8,026 bases of DNA from Lachnospiraceae bacterium (GCA_024684155.1 JAIKXK010000253.1:1-8026), one strand, 5' to 3'. Numbered from the stretch's first letter, positions 1 to 6,531 are shown. Numbers and translations: made by a program. The notes: generated by a model not told the origin, from the letters alone.

Positions 1-536
1 CCGAAGAAAGAAGATTCGTCCTGAAGTTTTTGACGTTGTGCAGCCGCTTCCTGATCCGTAATAGCTCCTGTATTTAAATCCGCATCAATGGCCATCTGCT
101 TACCTGGCATAGCATCCAATGTAAAACGTGCTGTTACTTCAGCTACTCGTTCAGAACCTTTATTGATTACAACGAACTGAATAATAATTAAGATAATAAA
201 TACAATGGCACCAATAATTAAATCGCCACCACCGACGAATTGACCGAAGGTAGTAACTACGTTACCAGGATTACCTGTCGTAAGAATTAATCGAGTTGAG
301 GAAACGTTTAATGAAATTCGAAAAATTGTTGTGAAAAGTAAGACGGTTGGGAAATTACCCATATCCAATACTTCTTTTACAAACAGACAGTTCATTAGAA
401 CAACTAACGCAACACCAATATTAAAGGCAAGCATAAAGTCAAGCATTGCGGAAGGAATAGGAACTATTAAAAATACAATGGCAGCCATTAAATAGACAGC
501 TACGCCAACGTCGGTTTTCTTTACTGAAATATCCAT
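1..536 (-). CDS. flhA: FlhA, flagellar type III export gate protein (N-terminal 178 residues, cut by window edge)
   Basis: FlhA is the largest membrane component of the flagellar export gate; it couples ion flow to secretion and docks export chaperones through a cytosolic domain that lies outside this window. The 178 visible residues start with MDISVKKTDVG and contain hydrophobic segments at about 12-30, 34-52 and 105-124. The conserved stretch FRISLNVSSTRLILTTG lies at about 72-88. The FHIPEP-family signature follows at about 127-157, including ARFTLDAMPGKQMAIDADLN. The frame is open to base 1, so the gene is incomplete rather than broken. The ATG is chosen because a strong AAAGGAGGGA lies 6 nt upstream. 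It follows flhB by 29 nt (including the ribosome binding site), the usual flhB-flhA order. Identification is firm from the motifs. Confidence 0.96.
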   Translation of the reverse strand, partial: MDISVKKTDVGVAVYLMAAIVFLIVPIPSAMLDFMLAFNIGVALVVLMNCLFVKEVLDMGNFPTVLLFTTIFRISLNVSSTRLILTTGNPGNVVTTFGQFVGGGDLIIGAIVFIILIIIQFVVINKGSERVAEVTARFTLDAMPGKQMAIDADLNTGAITDQEAAAQRQKLQDESSFF

Positions 537-540
537 ATGT

Positions 541-550
541 TCCCTCCTTT
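541..550 (-). promoter_or_regulatory. Ribosome binding site of flhA
   Basis: AAAGGAGGGA is a near-perfect Shine-Dalgarno match, with the GGAGG core 6 nt before the flhA ATG. It is the strongest such site in the window and fixes the flhA start. It lies in the 29-nt gap after the flhB stop, so flhA does not depend on translational coupling to flhB. Confidence 0.85.
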
Positions 551-565
551 CGATTTATGTCTGCT

Positions 566-1681
566 TTATGCTTTTCGTCCTCTTGATTGATATACAACTG
601 CCAGAATTTCGGCTACTGCCTGATATAACTCAGGTGGAATTTGCTGTCCAACTTCTACTGTTGTATAAATGGAACGAGCTAACGGTTTGTTTTCTATTAT
701 TTCTACGTTATTTTCTTTGGCTGTATCTTTGATACGTTGTGCCATGTATTCTTCCCCCTTTGCCACTACAATTGGCGCTGGGGCTTCGTTAATATCATAT
801 TTTATAGCAACTGCAATATGAGTCGGGTTTGTAATAACCACATCTGCCTGAGGCACCGATTGCATCATACGTCTTTGGGAAGCCTCTCTCATTCGCTGCT
901 TTTGTTTGCTTTTGATTAATGGATCTCCTTCAGCGTTTTTATATTCATCTTTTACTTCCTGTTTTGTCATCTTTAAATCTTTTTTATATTTCCATTTGTG
1001 ATAAAAAAGATCTACAAAACCAACAATCAGTAAAACAACACTGATTCGTATCCCAATATCTAATACTAAGGTCCCTATTTGAGCTACAGCAGCTTGCAAA
1101 GGAATTTCATAAAGTAAATATAGTTCATTTAAATGATCTTTGATCATGGTATATGCCACAATAAAGATAATTACAATTTTTACAACAGATAAAGCCAGGT
1201 TCATTAATGATTGCATGGAAAACATTCGTTTAAAACCATTGATGGGATTAAATTTATCTAACTTTGGCTTTAGAGGTTCTGTTGAAACTTGAAATTTAAA
1301 CTGTAAGCCATTACTTAAAATGGCAACTAAAAATCCTATGGCTAAAAATGGCAATAAGATTAAAAACATCTGCAAAATACCATAAAGCAGTACATTACTA
1401 ACAGATAAGGTAGTAAGACCACTACGGTCTGAATCCACCAATTCAGGAATCATATAGGTGTAGGCCCAGGTAAATAGATCGAGAAAATTTTCTCCTACAT
1501 ATCCTACTAATACTTTAATGGATACAAAGGCGGCTATTAGTTCAATGGCATGGGCTAATTCCTGGCTCTTTCCTACCTGACCCTTTTTTCTAGCATCATC
1601 TAACTTTTTGCTAGTAGGTTCTTCTGTTTTATCATCTCCAAAGAATTGGAGGTCATATTTCAAAAGGTATTCTGTTTCCAA
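566..1681 (-). CDS. flhB: FlhB, export gate substrate-specificity switch protein
   Basis: FlhB sits in the export gate with FliPQR and FlhA and switches secretion from rod/hook to filament substrates after cleaving itself. The 371 residues are a normal length. The N-terminus holds the family pattern DLQFFGDDKTEEPTSKK (10-26) and RKKGQV (31-36). Four hydrophobic segments lie near 45-60, 95-122, 160-180 and 205-226. A basic cytosolic linker follows, and the autocleavage motif NPTH is at 285-288, with cleavage expected between N285 and P286. The first codon is TTG, directly after the fliR stop with no spacer. A GGAAGGA sequence 9 nt upstream, inside the fliR 3' end, supports it. A second in-frame TTG six codons later (1663) would align with shorter relatives but lacks a ribosome binding site. 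The stop is TAA. Confidence 0.97.
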   Translation of the reverse strand: METEYLLKYDLQFFGDDKTEEPTSKKLDDARKKGQVGKSQELAHAIELIAAFVSIKVLVGYVGENFLDLFTWAYTYMIPELVDSDRSGLTTLSVSNVLLYGILQMFLILLPFLAIGFLVAILSNGLQFKFQVSTEPLKPKLDKFNPINGFKRMFSMQSLMNLALSVVKIVIIFIVAYTMIKDHLNELYLLYEIPLQAAVAQIGTLVLDIGIRISVVLLIVGFVDLFYHKWKYKKDLKMTKQEVKDEYKNAEGDPLIKSKQKQRMREASQRRMMQSVPQADVVITNPTHIAVAIKYDINEAPAPIVVAKGEEYMAQRIKDTAKENNVEIIENKPLARSIYTTVEVGQQIPPELYQAVAEILAVVYQSRGRKA

Positions 1682-2458
1682 TTAATACATTCCTTCCACT
1701 ACACTTCGCATCATAATGCTCATTTGCTCGAAGATATAGTTGCAAATCTCCGGGAATAGATAAATCATTACATAAAGTACGCATAAACCAGCTAAAATTT
1801 TAATCTGAATACCTACAGAAAACATATTTAATTGCTGAGCTACCTTAGCCATAATACCAAGGACACAGTTCATAATAAGAATGGTTGCAAATACCGGTAA
1901 AAAAATGCGAAAGCCGATGACGAATACGTTGGTTACATAGGTAGCCATAGCGGTAATTAATACGTCGGTTTCAAATTCTGCTCCACCTAAAGGAATTAAG
2001 GTAAAAGAATCAATAACGGCACGTACAACATATTGATACATATTGGAAATGATGAAAAAAATCATCATAAAATAATAATACAGGTTTCCTGTAATAGTTA
2101 CCTGCGCATTAAAATTCGGATCGTATTCCTGTGCCATACCAATGCCAATATCAACATCAATAAGATTACCGGCAAATAATAAAATCGAACTGCAAATATA
2201 CGCAGAAAAACCAATAAGTAAACCTGTAATAGCTTCTTTCAACACTAAAACAGAGTATCCTAGTACACTGAAATACGAAACCTCTGTTGGTTGAACATTA
2301 TATAATACCATGATGGCAATCAAGCAACTTAAGCCAACCTTTGACTGATCTGGCATACCTCTGTCGCTAAATAAGGGTGCAACAAAGAAAAACGTAGCTA
2401 AACGTACCAATATAAGTAAAAAGTATTCAAAATTAACAAGTGAAAATGTAAAACTCAT
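1682..2458 (-). CDS. fliR: FliR, flagellar export gate membrane protein
   Basis: FliR assembles with FliP and FliQ into the helical core pore of the flagellar export gate at the centre of the MS ring. The 258 residues are the usual length and mostly hydrophobic, with segments near 10-28, 41-53, 64-94, 126-148, 170-198 and 215-245. Family features are the N-terminal LVRLATFFFVAPLFSDRGMP region (17-36), GxxxDxxxGxGMAQEYDP at about 97-114, and the late cytosolic motif GIMAKVAQQLNMF (201-213). In that motif Q208 replaces the proline that I recall as usual (APQ or VPQ). The start is ATG, 3 nt after the fliQ stop; upstream only a weak TTAGGT resembles a ribosome binding site, so coupling to fliQ is likely. 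The stop TAA directly abuts the flhB start. Confidence 0.96.
   Translation of the reverse strand: MSFTFSLVNFEYFLLILVRLATFFFVAPLFSDRGMPDQSKVGLSCLIAIMVLYNVQPTEVSYFSVLGYSVLVLKEAITGLLIGFSAYICSSILLFAGNLIDVDIGIGMAQEYDPNFNAQVTITGNLYYYFMMIFFIISNMYQYVVRAVIDSFTLIPLGGAEFETDVLITAMATYVTNVFVIGFRIFLPVFATILIMNCVLGIMAKVAQQLNMFSVGIQIKILAGLCVLYVMIYLFPEICNYIFEQMSIMMRSVVEGMY
1691..1697 (-). promoter_or_regulatory. Probable ribosome binding site of flhB inside fliR
   Basis: GGAAGGA is encoded in the last codons of fliR and ends 9 nt before the TTG taken as the flhB start. It is a partial Shine-Dalgarno match. With the stop and start codons abutting (TAATTG), translation of flhB is probably coupled to fliR. Confidence 0.55.
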
Positions 2459-2461
2459 ATT

Positions 2462-2731
2462 TTACCTAATATAAATCGAAAAATCAGTCCATAATCGATC
2501 AATAAACTCAAGTAATGTATTCATAATAAATGATCCAAATACAATTAATGCTAGAAAGGTAGCAATAATTTTTGGAATAAATGTTAAGGTTTGTTCCTGG
2601 ATGGAAGTAACGGTCTGAAATACACTGACAACAAGACCGACTACCAGAGAAACTAATAGCATAGGTGCCGCACAAATAATCATTGTATAAAAGGCATCAC
2701 GCATGATATCCAACACCTGACCTTCGGTCAT
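2462..2731 (-). CDS. fliQ: FliQ, flagellar export gate membrane protein
   Basis: FliQ is the small two-helix subunit that wraps the FliP/FliR core of the export gate. At 89 residues it has the expected family length. Two hydrophobic helices lie near 16-38 and 50-75, joined by the conserved loop QTVTSIQEQTLTFIPKI (39-55), which closely matches the family consensus. The ATG start is supported by AAAGGAG 9 nt upstream. The gene sits 14 nt after the fliP stop and 3 nt before fliR, the standard fliP-fliQ-fliR order. I see nothing unusual in the protein. Confidence 0.97.
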   Translation of the reverse strand: MTEGQVLDIMRDAFYTMIICAAPMLLVSLVVGLVVSVFQTVTSIQEQTLTFIPKIIATFLALIVFGSFIMNTLLEFIDRLWTDFSIYIR

Positions 2732-2740
2732 ATACTATCA

Positions 2741-2747
2741 CTCCTTT
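2741..2747 (-). promoter_or_regulatory. Ribosome binding site of fliQ overlapping the fliP stop codon
   Basis: AAAGGAG lies 9 nt before the fliQ ATG. Its first two bases are the last two of the fliP TAA stop codon, so a ribosome finishing fliP is placed on the fliQ initiation site. Confidence 0.75.
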
Positions 2748-3564
2748 AATAAAACGTCTTTACCAAACTGCCCACAATTAAGTTCCAACCATCGGCTAAT
2801 ATAAATAATAAGATTTTAAATGGTATAGAAATTGTGGTTGGTGGTAACATCATCATACCCATGGACATCAATACGGAAGCAACCACCATATCGATGATAA
2901 TAAAAGGTATATAAATTAAAAATCCAATAATAAAACCTGTACGAAGTTCACTTAGAATAAAACTAGGAACTAAAACAGTTAACGGGACGTCATCATAATC
3001 TTCATATGTAACATCTGCGATATCACAAAACAGGTTCAAATCCTTTGTTTGGGTTTGACCATACATAAATTCCCGAATAGGAATTTCAATTTGTTCTAAA
3101 GCTTCATCTTGTGTAATTGTACCTTCGTCCAATGGCTGTATGGCATTCTCGTTAATTGTTGTAATGGTTGGCCACATAATAAACAATGTCAGAAAAAGTG
3201 CCAAACCAATTATTACCTGGTTTGGCGGTGATGATTGTGTTCCAACGGCAATTCGAACAAAGTGTAACACTACAATGATTCTTGTAAATGAAGTAAACAT
3301 TATAAGAATTGTTGGTGCTAACGCTAATACTGTTAGAACTAGTAAAATCTCCACCGTAGAAGATAAGCTTCCTGTATCCCCATCAAAGGTAAGGGAAAAT
3401 CCGCTACCTCCTGTTGAAGTATCAGACGCGTTAGGCGCATTGTCTGTTGGGCCATATTCTGTTGCATAAACAGGATGAACAACAAGTAAGGATAAGCACA
3501 ATGAAACCATTATAACTGCAAAAACAATACTAGCCTTGCAGTATAACTTTTTAAATCTTTTCAT
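2746..3564 (-). CDS. fliP: FliP, flagellar export gate membrane protein
   Basis: FliP forms the pentameric core of the export gate pore with FliR and FliQ. The 272 residues begin with a cleavable signal peptide, as is usual for FliP: basic MKRFKKLYCK, a hydrophobic core at about 11-30, and a likely cleavage after A34 (VYA/TE). A short Gly/Ser/Thr-rich stretch follows (38-66). Four transmembrane segments lie near 71-90, 117-132, 207-232 and 247-268. Signatures are FTSFTRIIVVL (90-100), ILSELRTGF (203-211) and DMVVASVLMSMGMMMLPP (225-242), all intact. The ATG follows the fliO stop by 7 nt. The ribosome binding site is weak (AGTAGG), so coupling to fliO is plausible. Confidence 0.97.
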   Translation of the reverse strand: MKRFKKLYCKASIVFAVIMVSLCLSLLVVHPVYATEYGPTDNAPNASDTSTGGSGFSLTFDGDTGSLSSTVEILLVLTVLALAPTILIMFTSFTRIIVVLHFVRIAVGTQSSPPNQVIIGLALFLTLFIMWPTITTINENAIQPLDEGTITQDEALEQIEIPIREFMYGQTQTKDLNLFCDIADVTYEDYDDVPLTVLVPSFILSELRTGFIIGFLIYIPFIIIDMVVASVLMSMGMMMLPPTTISIPFKILLFILADGWNLIVGSLVKTFY

Positions 3565-3571
3565 ATTACGC

Positions 3572-3943
3572 CTACTTTGATTGTTTCTGTTTATCTAAAT
3601 GAAATTTATTTAAAATATCATTAAAATTTCGATTAGTTGTAGCTGTAGCAGTCTTTTCTTTTAGGTCTTCTTCATTAAGTTCCCCTAACAAAGTAATAGA
3701 CTCCTTATTCAAGGCTAAAAGATAGTATTTATTCTTACCAACTTTAATAATTTGGAGCCGATGGCCCGGCCCCATATTAAATGCATCTATCATTTCAAAA
3801 TTGGAATCATTTGACGCAGTCTGGTTTTGCATATAGTTTGCAATCCATTTCGTGGTAAATCCTGTAAGAAGTAAGACTCCGATAAAGATTACCAATACAA
3901 TTACAAACTGATATATACTACCGCCTAACGATGAAAGTATCAT
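3572..3943 (-). CDS. fliO: FliO (FliZ-type), export gate assembly protein
   Basis: FliO is an accessory membrane protein that helps FliP oligomerise during export-gate assembly. This 123-residue protein has one N-terminal transmembrane segment at about 11-30, a short Asn/Ser-rich linker, and a small soluble domain. That domain contains IDAFNMGPGHRLQIIKVGKNKYYLLALN at about 52-79, the most recognisable FliO/FliZ pattern. A charged tail ends in KQKQSK. The family is poorly conserved, so the call rests on this domain, the architecture, and the place directly before fliP. The ATG is only 2 nt after the cheY stop; the nearest purine-rich site, AAGAAGG, is 13 nt upstream, which suggests coupling. 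The stop is TAG, unlike the TAA of most neighbours. Confidence 0.88.
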   Translation of the reverse strand: MILSSLGGSIYQFVIVLVIFIGVLLLTGFTTKWIANYMQNQTASNDSNFEMIDAFNMGPGHRLQIIKVGKNKYYLLALNKESITLLGELNEEDLKEKTATATTNRNFNDILNKFHLDKQKQSK

Positions 3944-3945
3944 AA

Positions 3946-4308
3946 TTAGCCAATAACCTTCTTAACAGCTTCTAATACTCGTTCTGCCTGGAAAGGCTTT
4001 ACAATGAAATCCTTTGCTCCGGACTGGATAGCTTCAATTACCATTGCCTGCTGTCCCATTGCTGAACACATAATTACAGATGCGTTAGGATCTTTTTCTT
4101 TGATTCCTTTTAATGCACCAATACCATCCATCTCTGGCATGGTAATATCCATAAGTACTAAATCTGGGTTACATTCAGTGTAAGCTTCAATTGCCTTAAC
4201 ACCATTTTCAGCTTCTCCAACTACGTTGTAGCCATTTTTTGTAAGAATGTCTTTGATCATCATTCTCATAAAAGCTGCATCATCACAAATAAGAATATTT
4301 TTTGCCAT
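3946..4308 (-). CDS. cheY: CheY, chemotaxis response regulator
   Basis: CheY is the single-domain receiver that is phosphorylated by CheA and binds the flagellar switch. This start gives 120 residues, the classical length, beginning MAKNILICDDAAFMRMM. Receiver residues are all present: acidic pair D9/D10, phosphoacceptor D54 in LMDITMPEMDG, S82 in CSAMGQQ, and K104 in VKPF. The sequence is very close to the Bacillus subtilis CheY as I recall it, so CheY-P probably acts as there, favouring smooth swimming. An ATG three codons upstream (4317) touches the Shine-Dalgarno sequence directly, while the chosen ATG is 9 nt from AAAGGGAG, so the shorter form is preferred. Lying between fliY, its likely phosphatase, and fliO is a common Bacillota arrangement. 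Confidence 0.96.
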   Translation of the reverse strand: MAKNILICDDAAFMRMMIKDILTKNGYNVVGEAENGVKAIEAYTECNPDLVLMDITMPEMDGIGALKGIKEKDPNASVIMCSAMGQQAMVIEAIQSGAKDFIVKPFQAERVLEAVKKVIG

Positions 4309-4317
4309 TTTTAACAT

Positions 4318-4325
4318 CTCCCTTT
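4318..4325 (-). promoter_or_regulatory. Ribosome binding site that decides the cheY start
   Basis: AAAGGGAG overlaps the last two bases of the fliY stop codon. It ends right at the first candidate ATG (4317), giving no spacer, but is 9 nt from the second ATG (4308). Only the second spacing suits initiation. Confidence 0.75.
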
Positions 4326-5502
4326 ATTTCATAATTTCTGTTATACGTATACCGAAGGATTCTTCGATAACTACTACTTCACCTTTTGCTACATATTTAC
4401 CATTGACTAATACGTCAATTGGTTCACCTGCAATTTTATTTAATTCTATAATTGTTCCAGGGGCAAAGTCAAGAATATCATGAATAGATTTATGAGTTCT
4501 ACCCAATTCTACTGTTACCTCTAGTGGAACATCCATGATTAAATCTATGTTTTCAGGAGAATAGCCAACGGCATAATTTCCTGCAAACTGTGTAAATTGA
4601 GCCGGTTGAACATTTACCGGTTGTTGCGGAGCCTGACTCATCATCGGCATTCCCATTTGAGGAGGTGCTGCCTGAGGAGGTGGAGCCTGTGCAGGAGCTG
4701 GAGCTGGAGCAGGGGCTGGAGCCGGTGCTGGTGCAGCTGCAGGTTCTGAAGCTATTTCAGAAGCTCCAAATGCATCATCATCTACTGTGGAAGAAGAATC
4801 ACTTTCCATATTAGATGCAACATTTGAACACATACTCTTTGCAAGCTCAATTGGATATAATTGCATGATTTTGGAATCTACCAAATCACCAATTAACAAT
4901 TTAAATTCAATTTTTACAAAACTGCCTCGAAGAAAATCGTCAATTTCTTTTGCGTCATCAGAATTTTGTAAATCAATTAAATCTGACTCCGGTGGACTAA
5001 TGTCTACCATCATGTTAAGCATAGAAGACAATGATGTTGCTGAGGAACCCATCATCTGGTTCATTGCCTCAGAAATAGCTGATAGATGTAGCTCACCGAT
5101 TTCTCCATCAGTGTTTGTTCCATCTCCGCCCATCATCAAGTCTGTAATTATTTTAACATCTTCTTCTCGTAAAACCAATACATTTGAACCATTCAAACCT
5201 TTGGTGTATCCAATTTTTACCAATACACATGGTTTTTCATACATGGAAATTATGTCATCCCATGTAGAAGTGGATACTACGGGAGTAGATATTTCAACCC
5301 GTTTATTAACCAGAGAAAACAACGTTGTTGCAGCTGTTCCCATGGATATATTGGCTACTTCTCCAATGGTATCTTTTTCATAATCAGTTAAACCCTCGCC
5401 GCTATCACTTGCACCACCAGCGTCACCGCCGGCTTCTGCTATTGCAGCAGCGTTGTTGAACAGGGCATTTATCTCTTCCTGAGATAGCGAAGTATCACCC
5501 AT
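4324..5502 (-). CDS. fliY: FliY, flagellar switch protein with CheC-type CheY-P phosphatase domain and C-terminal FliN domain
   Basis: FliY is the Gram-positive C-ring switch subunit that also dephosphorylates CheY-P. Of 392 residues, 7-16 (SQEEINALFN) resemble the CheY-P binding peptide of FliM. Residues of about 37-230 form a CheC-like domain with two active sites fitting the [D/S]xxxExxNx22P pattern: D44, E48, N51, P74 and S141, E145, N148, P171. Both look catalytic. An acidic/Ser stretch (232-245) and an Ala-Pro linker (254-283), then a Gln/Met/Pro-rich part, lead to the FliN/SpoA domain at about 318-392 (LIMDVPLEVTVELGRT). The ATG overlaps the fliM 3' end by 8 nt. The SpoA domain rules out plain CheC. 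Slightly longer than the Bacillus protein, probably because of the linker. Confidence 0.96.
   Translation of the reverse strand: MGDTSLSQEEINALFNNAAAIAEAGGDAGGASDSGEGLTDYEKDTIGEVANISMGTAATTLFSLVNKRVEISTPVVSTSTWDDIISMYEKPCVLVKIGYTKGLNGSNVLVLREEDVKIITDLMMGGDGTNTDGEIGELHLSAISEAMNQMMGSSATSLSSMLNMMVDISPPESDLIDLQNSDDAKEIDDFLRGSFVKIEFKLLIGDLVDSKIMQLYPIELAKSMCSNVASNMESDSSSTVDDDAFGASEIASEPAAAPAPAPAPAPAPAPAQAPPPQAAPPQMGMPMMSQAPQQPVNVQPAQFTQFAGNYAVGYSPENIDLIMDVPLEVTVELGRTHKSIHDILDFAPGTIIELNKIAGEPIDVLVNGKYVAKGEVVVIEESFGIRITEIMK
4693..4734 (-). repeat. Hexanucleotide tandem repeat encoding seven Ala-Pro units in the FliY linker
   Basis: Seven consecutive GCNCCN units on the coding strand encode Ala-Pro pairs at residues 257-270 of FliY. 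A degenerate continuation (AQAPPPQAAPP) runs to about residue 281. Third codon positions vary between units. Such a stretch is expected to be an extended, flexible spacer between the CheC-like and FliN domains. In-frame gain or loss of units would alter linker length without frameshift. Confidence 0.9.
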
Positions 5503-6484
5503 CCTCCTGCTCCTCTCTTATTACTGAAGTAACTCGAACAGCATAATTTTTACCAGAAGATCCTGGCAAAGCTGTGAATTTCTTTATATCTCCAACGAAG
5601 ACATCTAATTCATCATCCACTTTTCGATCTAATCGAATAATATCTCCCGGTTGAATAGACGCAAAATCAGAAACGCTAATGGAACTGTTTCCAAGTATTG
5701 CAGTAACGGGAATTGATGCTTTTGAAATAAGTGCTTCAATGTCTCCGGAGAACCCTTCTTCGGTCTTATCCTGCATGTTAGAATACCAAAACTTGGTATT
5801 TAATTTATCCATAACAGGTTCTAAAGTCAAATAAGGTAAACATAAGTTAATCAAGCCTTCTACATCACCAATTTTGATATTAATGGTAACAATGGCTATC
5901 ATTTCTGTAGGTGAAATAATCTGAGCAAACTGGGGGTTTGTTTCAATACGTTCCAAACGAGGGTTTACATCTAATACATTTTCCCATGGTTCTCGCATTA
6001 ACTCAACGCAAGAGGTCATAACTCGCTCAATAATTAAAAGCTCTATTTCAGAAAACTCTCGGGTTTTCTCTAAAGGCTCGCCTTCGCCACCTAACATACG
6101 ATCAATAATTGCGTAACCAAGTTTTGTAGCCATTTCCATAATGATATTGCCTTTTAACGGAGCAAAATCAATAATTCCAAGCAAAACCGGATTTGACAAC
6201 GCATTTGAAAACTCCATATAGGTAACTGCCTCGGAGTTCATTACTTCTACCTGAATATTTTTACGAAGATAAATAGGAAGATTGGTAGATAAAAGTCTTC
6301 CATAGTTATCATAAATTATCTCTAAGGTTCGAAGGTGTTCTTTTGAAAACTTGGATGGACGAGCAAAATCGTACTCCTTAACCTGAACCTCATTGGCTTT
6401 TTTCATTTCATCTACATCGACTTCACCACTACTTAAAGCCTTCAGTAGGTTATCTATCTCATTTTGAGACAGTACATCACTCAT
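5495..6484 (-). CDS. fliM: FliM, flagellar motor switch protein
   Basis: FliM is the C-ring protein that binds CheY-P and sets rotation direction. The 329 residues match the family length. The N-terminus carries the CheY-P binding peptide LSQNEIDNLLKAL (5-17), with EIDNLL at 9-14. A linker is followed by the characteristic YDFARPSKFSKEHLRTLE (38-55), the middle domain with its GGEG loop at 132-135, and a C-terminal SpoA-type domain at about 252-325 (IPVTAILG to VRVTSVI) that pairs with FliY. The ATG at 6484 follows a purine-rich AAAGGTGGTGAGG. An overlapping ATG 4 nt upstream is out of frame and stops after three codons. The gene overlaps fliY by 8 nt and follows fliL by 47 nt, the longest gap in the window. 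Confidence 0.97.
   Translation of the reverse strand: MSDVLSQNEIDNLLKALSSGEVDVDEMKKANEVQVKEYDFARPSKFSKEHLRTLEIIYDNYGRLLSTNLPIYLRKNIQVEVMNSEAVTYMEFSNALSNPVLLGIIDFAPLKGNIIMEMATKLGYAIIDRMLGGEGEPLEKTREFSEIELLIIERVMTSCVELMREPWENVLDVNPRLERIETNPQFAQIISPTEMIAIVTINIKIGDVEGLINLCLPYLTLEPVMDKLNTKFWYSNMQDKTEEGFSGDIEALISKASIPVTAILGNSSISVSDFASIQPGDIIRLDRKVDDELDVFVGDIKKFTALPGSSGKNYAVRVTSVIREEQEDG
5503..5516 (-). promoter_or_regulatory. Ribosome binding site of fliY, doubled, inside the fliM 3' end
   Basis: The last fliM codons read AGAGGAGCAGGAGG immediately before the fliY ATG. Two purine-rich cores are present: AGAGGAG at 7 nt from the ATG, which is well placed, and AGGAGG directly touching it, too close to serve. 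The better-placed copy supports the ATG at 5502 and the 8-nt overlap with fliM. Confidence 0.7.
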
Positions 6485-6504
6485 TCATCCTCACCACCTT
6501 TAAC

Positions 6505-6531
6505 TCCATAATTCATTCGTAAAATCATGGA
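6505..6531 (-). other. Hairpin between the fliL stop codon and the fliM ribosome binding site
   Basis: On the transcript the arms UCCAUGAUU and AAUUAUGGA pair over 9 bp with one G-U pair, closing a 9-nt loop (UUACGAAUG). The stem begins with the base just after the fliL stop codon and ends 3 nt before the purine-rich fliM ribosome binding site, which stays unpaired. No U-run follows, so it is not an intrinsic terminator. It could protect or mark an mRNA end, or affect fliM initiation; the role is inference. The stem is AT-rich and only moderately stable, so chance is possible. Confidence 0.45.

Noticed and set aside
537..565. Internal promoter in the flhB-flhA gap
   Set aside because: The 29-nt gap holds only the ribosome binding site; no paired -35/-10 or sigma-D-like elements can be made out.
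3140..3469. A 109-codon plus-strand frame opposite fliP
   Set aside because: Antisense shadow of fliP, with no motif and no independent context.
4787..5383. A 198-codon open frame on the plus strand opposite fliY
   Set aside because: It lies wholly inside the well-supported fliY gene, shows no recognisable domain, and has a composition expected from the antisense of a Ser/Asp/Met-rich coding sequence.
4324..5502. A stand-alone CheC phosphatase in place of a switch protein
   Set aside because: The C-terminal 75 residues are a clear FliN/SpoA domain, and the gene follows fliM directly, which defines FliY.
6505..6531. Intrinsic terminator between fliL and fliM
   Set aside because: The stem is AT-rich and is followed by GUUAAAGG rather than a U-run, so it lacks the terminator form. 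It was kept only as a hairpin of unknown role.
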